Source: Desulfobacteraceae bacterium (GTDB lineage Bacteria; Desulfobacterota; Desulfobacteria; Desulfobacterales; Desulfosarcinaceae). Taken from it: 8,131 bases of DNA. The stretch spans positions 1 through 8,131 of the forward strand of contig JALVQM010000499.1 of NCBI GenBank assembly GCA_027025615.1, given 5' to 3'. The notes under the pieces are model-generated. The model searched no databases and was not told where the DNA came from. It saw only the letters and a list, made by a program, of their open reading frames with translations. Below, piece by piece: positions 5,440 to 8,131 of the stretch. Every line of letters begins with the position of its first letter. Positions within the stretch are counted from its first letter, which is position 1. Position numbers and translations under genes: made by a program.

Positions 5440-6189
5440 ATGAATGAGACTTCAACCACCTCCAGCAACAGTGAACCCGTAATCAGGCTGGAAGCTGTCT
5501 GTTTCAGGTACCCGGGCGGCCCCCTGGTATTGGACAACCTGAACTTCGAGGTTTTTCAAAATGATCGAATCGGGCTTGTAGCTCCTAACGGAAGCGGTAA
5601 AACAACCCTTTTCCACCTGATCATGGGACTGGTAAAACCGGAATCCGGCCGCATCAAAGCCTTCGGCCGGATTCTGGCCAACGAACAGGATTTTACCATG
5701 GTCAGGAGGCGTATCGGATTGTTGTTCCAAGACGCAGATGACCAGCTGTTCAGTCCCACCGTGCTGGAAGACGTTGCTTTCGGCCCCCTCAACCTTGGTA
5801 AAAGCCGAACCGAAGCCAAACAAATTTCCCGCAGGACCTTGGCTTTTCTCGGCCTTGAAGGTTTTGAAGACAGGGTGACAATCAAGCTTTCCGGCGGAGA
5901 AAAACGCCTTGTCTCTCTGGCCACGGTCCTGGCCATGCAACCGGAAGTTCTGCTGTTGGATGAGCCAACAACCGGACTGGACAATGACACCCGCAATACA
6001 TTGATCCGGGTACTGCAGCAACTGGAAATGACCATGGTGGTAATTTCACATGATTTCGACTTCCTGGACCAAGTCACCCGGCGGATCTTTACCCTTGAAA
6101 ACGGTAAAATCCTGACCGACGAACAGGTACACTTTCACGTCCATCGCCATGCCCATAAAATGGGCAAGGCACCCCACCGCCACCATTAA
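5440..6189 (+). CDS. cbiO: ECF transporter ATPase CbiO/NikO with His-rich C-terminal tail
   Basis: This is the ATP-hydrolysing subunit that powers the importer. From the ATG at 5440 the protein is 249 residues, and the ABC fold begins at about residue 14. Motifs: Walker A APNGSGKTT (48-56, with Ala in place of the usual first Gly), Q-loop Gln97 in LLFQDADDQLF, signature LSGGE (150-154), Walker B LLLDEP (171-176) and switch His204. The C-terminus (231-249) carries eight histidines among 19 residues, probably a nickel/cobalt-binding tail on the cytoplasmic side. The frame stays open upstream to a TTG at 5338 just after cbiQ, but that extension has no ABC similarity and crosses the hairpin at 5388-5415, so 5440 is preferred. 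The ATG at 5440 lacks a clear Shine-Dalgarno, so the start is not certain. It is the only ATPase gene in the operon, so the transporter would use a CbiO homodimer. Confidence 0.93.
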   Translation: MNETSTTSSNSEPVIRLEAVCFRYPGGPLVLDNLNFEVFQNDRIGLVAPNGSGKTTLFHLIMGLVKPESGRIKAFGRILANEQDFTMVRRRIGLLFQDADDQLFSPTVLEDVAFGPLNLGKSRTEAKQISRRTLAFLGLEGFEDRVTIKLSGGEKRLVSLATVLAMQPEVLLLDEPTTGLDNDTRNTLIRVLQQLEMTMVVISHDFDFLDQVTRRIFTLENGKILTDEQVHFHVHRHAHKMGKAPHRHH

Positions 6190-6195
6190 AGGCCA

Positions 6196-6213
6196 TGGTC
6201 CTGCCACGGACCA
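6196..6213 (+). repeat. Short perfect inverted repeat between cbiO and the gate-protein gene
   Basis: TGGTCC (6196-6201) and GGACCA (6208-6213) form a perfect 6-bp stem with a 6-nt loop, ten nucleotides before the chosen ATG at 6224. No T-run follows, so it is not a terminator. It occupies the place where a Shine-Dalgarno sequence would be expected, and none is visible. Confidence 0.35.
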
Positions 6214-6223
6214 GTCATTAACG

Positions 6224-7312
6224 ATGAGCAAGGATACGGTCAAAACAGGCTCCAAAAAATCGCCTCACCGCCGCCAGGTTAACAACAGCCCCAGGCTGGT
6301 GGTTGCCCTTGTCCTGGCAGCGCTCATGACCATCGCAGCCATGGTCAGCCTGGAAAATATCACCTTTGAAATTCTTGCCCGCAAACTGTTTTTACCCCTG
6401 GCCAGGCTGATAATCCTGATTTCCATAGGGCTGGCGGCCGGGCAACTGGTAGAAGCCCTGGGCTGGACCAAACGCCTGGCAGCCTTGTCAACCCCTTTGC
6501 TTTCTTTCGGCCGTTTAGGCCCTCATTGCAGTGCTGCTTTTACTGCTGCATTTTTTTCCGGCACAACCGCCAACGCAATGCTGCTGGAATTTTACCGCAG
6601 CGGCAGAATAACCAGGCGGCAGGTTTTTGTCGCCAACCTGATCAACCAGGTTCCAGCCTATTTTCTGCATCTGCCTACAACGGTTTTTATCGTCCTGCCC
6701 CTGACCGGAAAAGCAGGAGCAGCCTACTTCGTCCTTACTTTCGCAGCCCTGCTACTACGGACCATATTCGTTCTGGCCTATGGAAGGTTTTTCCTGGCGC
6801 CGTCGCTGCCCGGTGCCCAAAAAACAGGTAACCGATACCCAACAGGCAAAAAGCCTGCAGGCCTGGACCGGCATACTTTCATCAGGCGCCTGGCAGCCCG
6901 CCTTGCAGCGGTAATAACCTATGTTATCCCGATCTACGCTGCTGTTTTCGTTGTAACAGCCAGCGGCGGATTCGCCCTTGCCCGCCGGTGGCTGGCCCAC
7001 TTTTTAACCGATCGTTTCGTGCCGGTGGAAGCCTTGTCTCTGGTGATAGTCGGCTTTGCGGCCGAGTTCACTTCAGGTTTTGCCACCGCCGGAGCACTAA
7101 TGCATTCCGGGGTTTTAAACGTTAAACAGGCTACCCTGGCCCTGCTGGCCGGAAACATAATCGCTTTTCCCATCCGGGCCCTGCGCCACCAACTACCACG
7201 CCTGATGGGCATCTTCGCTCCCCGGATGGGTCTCCAGATCCTTTTCCTGGGGCAAGGCCTGCGCATAGCCAGCCTGGTACTGGTTGGCTTTGGATACTGG
7301 CTGCTGGGATAA
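6224..7312 (+). CDS. Polytopic gate-domain ('nucleoside recognition') membrane protein, last gene of the Ni/Co operon
   Basis: From the ATG at 6224 the product has 362 residues: a basic N-terminus (1-24) and about eight to ten membrane helices. Two gate-like halves can be seen. The first is around FFSGTTANAMLLEF (110-123), followed by VANLINQVPAYFLHLP (136-151). The second is around FTSGFATAGALMHSG (282-296), followed by LLAGNIIAFPIRALRHQLP (307-325). Both share an F-x-SG-x-x-(T)A core and a Pro-containing helix after it, suggesting an internal duplication. A soluble loop (about 192-216) separates the halves. Gate-domain proteins include nucleoside transporters and the membrane part of the iron transporter FeoB. 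The gene follows cbiO by 34 bp with no visible Shine-Dalgarno; an upstream in-frame ATG at 6149 lies inside cbiO. Its substrate and role in the operon are unknown; the family is fairly clear. Confidence 0.85.
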   Translation: MSKDTVKTGSKKSPHRRQVNNSPRLVVALVLAALMTIAAMVSLENITFEILARKLFLPLARLIILISIGLAAGQLVEALGWTKRLAALSTPLLSFGRLGPHCSAAFTAAFFSGTTANAMLLEFYRSGRITRRQVFVANLINQVPAYFLHLPTTVFIVLPLTGKAGAAYFVLTFAALLLRTIFVLAYGRFFLAPSLPGAQKTGNRYPTGKKPAGLDRHTFIRRLAARLAAVITYVIPIYAAVFVVTASGGFALARRWLAHFLTDRFVPVEALSLVIVGFAAEFTSGFATAGALMHSGVLNVKQATLALLAGNIIAFPIRALRHQLPRLMGIFAPRMGLQILFLGQGLRIASLVLVGFGYWLLG

Positions 7313-7324
7313 AATCCACCCCTC

Positions 7325-7366
7325 AAAAAAACACAAAGCGCCGGCCGGACAAGTCCGCTGGCGCTT
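7325..7366 (-). terminator. Terminator hairpin between the convergent operons
   Basis: AAGCGCC (7336-7342) pairs with GGCGCTT (7360-7366), and an inner stem CGGAC (7346-7350) pairs with GTCCG (7353-7357). Read on the minus strand the hairpin is followed, after four bases, by seven T (complement of 7331-7325), so it best terminates the lipoprotein transcript. On the plus strand the trailing sequence is only weakly T-rich (CTTTT at 7374-7378), so it may also act, less strongly, for the metal operon. Confidence 0.65.
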
Positions 7367-7397
7367 GGGAAATCTTTTAAATTTCAAGTTACCGCTT

Positions 7398-7961
7398 CTA
7401 GGGATGTTCCCTTTCCATGTCCCTTAACTCGGAATGCAATCTTTCCGCGTTCTGGCGTACGTAATCACGCACTTTGCTGTCGAGCTCCCTGTAATTGTCC
7501 AGGGTTTCCTTGAATGCCTCAAGATCAAGCTTGCAAAGAGCAAACAAAGTGCCGTCATCAGGGTCGACCCAGTGATCGACTATGGTGGCACCGTGCAGGG
7601 TGGCCTTGGTGAAAGATTTTAAAGCCTGCTCCACGTGCTGCTCCTCACTTGAAGCCGACATGTCACCTGCAGTGGTGGAAGCCATGTAGTCCTTGGCCAG
7701 TGCAGCCACGTATGTTTCCAGCACTTTGGCCACTTCAACCCTGGCACGATTATCGGCAGTCGCCCGGAGCAAAGCTCTGTTCTTTATCCCAGAGGCGAGA
7801 CCAACCCCATAAAAAACTTTGCCCTCATCTTCATCAAATGCCCCACTGCCCTTCCATACCCACTTGGGGCCCTTCATGTGTTTTGTGGAACTGCATCCGG
7901 CCACCATGACCAGGCAACCCAACACGGCAATCAAGATCAGCAAGGCTGGCTTATTTTTCAT
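7398..7961 (-). CDS. LPP20-family lipoprotein
   Basis: The 187-residue product starts with a lipoprotein signal peptide: basic MKNK, a hydrophobic core, and a lipobox VAGC (20-23), so Cys23 would be lipidated and the protein anchored in the envelope. The body has the LPP20-like pattern: KVFYGVGLASGIKNRALLRATADNRARVEVAKVLETY (49-85), a conserved KDYMASTTAGDMS stretch (91-103), SSEEQHVEQ (104-112), then HWVDPDDGTLFALCKLDLEAF (129-149). A charged helical tail ends the protein. The start ATG at 7961 has a strong AAGGAGG ribosome-binding site six bases upstream. The preceding gene ends 13 bp before this start, so the two form one transcription unit. Function of the family is not well defined; members are outer-envelope proteins, some flagellum- or surface-associated. 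Nothing links it to the neighbouring metal operon except convergence. Confidence 0.85.
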   Translation of the reverse strand: MKNKPALLILIAVLGCLVMVAGCSSTKHMKGPKWVWKGSGAFDEDEGKVFYGVGLASGIKNRALLRATADNRARVEVAKVLETYVAALAKDYMASTTAGDMSASSEEQHVEQALKSFTKATLHGATIVDHWVDPDDGTLFALCKLDLEAFKETLDNYRELDSKVRDYVRQNAERLHSELRDMEREHP

Positions 7962-7974
7962 TCTGATCCTCCTT

Positions 7975-8131
7975 TTACTGCGTTTTATTGTGCTTTTTGT
8001 ATTCTTCCATGACGCCCCTCATTTCCAACATGAAATCCTCCATTTCCCTGATTTCACGTTCCAGGTCGTCCATGCTATAAGGCCGCAGCTTGGTAATAAT
8101 TTTCTTTTTAACTGGTTTTTTCTCAGGCTTG
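7975..8131 (-). CDS. C-terminal end of an unidentified protein upstream of the lipoprotein gene (5' part outside window)
   Basis: Only the last 51 residues are visible, in a frame that stays open to the right edge and stops with TAA (7977..7975). They comprise a Lys/Pro-rich linker (KPEKKPVKKKIITK), then LRPYS, and a highly charged helix rich in Glu and Met (DDLEREIREMEDFMLEMRG) suited to coiled-coil pairing. The stop lies 13 bp before the lipoprotein start, and the lipoprotein's Shine-Dalgarno sequence directly follows it, so the two genes are very likely co-transcribed and translationally linked. I do not recognise the family. It could be another envelope protein working with the LPP20 lipoprotein, but this rests on position only. 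Confidence 0.6.
   Translation of the reverse strand, partial: KPEKKPVKKKIITKLRPYSMDDLEREIREMEDFMLEMRGVMEEYKKHNKTQ

Noticed and set aside
5452..6021. 189-codon antisense open frame opposite cbiO
   Set aside because: It mirrors cbiO codons on the other strand, with no ribosome-binding site or domain.
1..8131. CRISPR arrays, tRNA or rRNA genes, insertion sequences, phage genes
   Set aside because: No regular direct repeats, cloverleaf-like sequence, transposase or integrase motifs were seen by eye on either strand.

Overview
The window looks like a chromosomal piece of a Gram-negative bacterium, most likely a member of the Desulfobacterota (the former Deltaproteobacteria, sulfate-reducer type). 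This is inferred from three things: an argS followed by a membrane-anchored SPOR-type protein, an LPP20-family lipoprotein of the kind common in that group, and a nickel/cobalt ECF operon of the NikK/NikL type rather than the CbiN type. No database search was possible, so the taxonomic placement is inference.

Layout. Positions 1-2130 (minus strand) hold argS, complete, followed by a gene cut off by the window edge that encodes a protein with an N-terminal membrane anchor and a coiled coil, probably a SPOR-domain protein. Positions 2131-2500 are a divergent regulatory region. It carries back-to-back sigma70-like promoters and, on the plus side, a structured leader of about 170 nt. The leader contains a strong hairpin, an intrinsic-terminator-like hairpin and a hairpin that would bury the Shine-Dalgarno sequence of the first metal-uptake gene. 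Positions 2501-7312 (plus strand) hold a six-gene operon: a periplasmic DUF4198/NikK-like protein, CbiM/NikM (S component), a NikL-like membrane-anchored periplasmic protein, CbiQ (T component), CbiO (ATPase with a His-rich tail) and a polytopic gate-domain ('nucleoside recognition') membrane protein. A hairpin at 7336-7366 separates this operon from two convergent minus-strand genes: an LPP20-family lipoprotein, and upstream of it a gene of unknown function whose 5' part lies outside the window.

How the genes work together. CbiM, CbiQ and CbiO form an energy-coupling-factor importer for Ni2+ or Co2+. The two exported accessory proteins stand in for the CbiN subunit found in classic cobalt systems; both are predicted to begin, once processed, with a histidine, as CbiM does at its second residue. 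The gate-domain protein is the least understood member. It appears to have two similar halves, and the gate fold also forms the membrane part of the ferrous-iron transporter FeoB, so a role in metal movement is conceivable but unproven.

The most interesting unexplained signal is the leader at about 2329-2500. It has the architecture of a cis-acting RNA switch (terminator plus Shine-Dalgarno sequestration, with competing pairings), but I cannot match it to the cobalamin or NiCo riboswitch consensus. No CRISPR, tRNA, rRNA, IS element or phage gene was seen.
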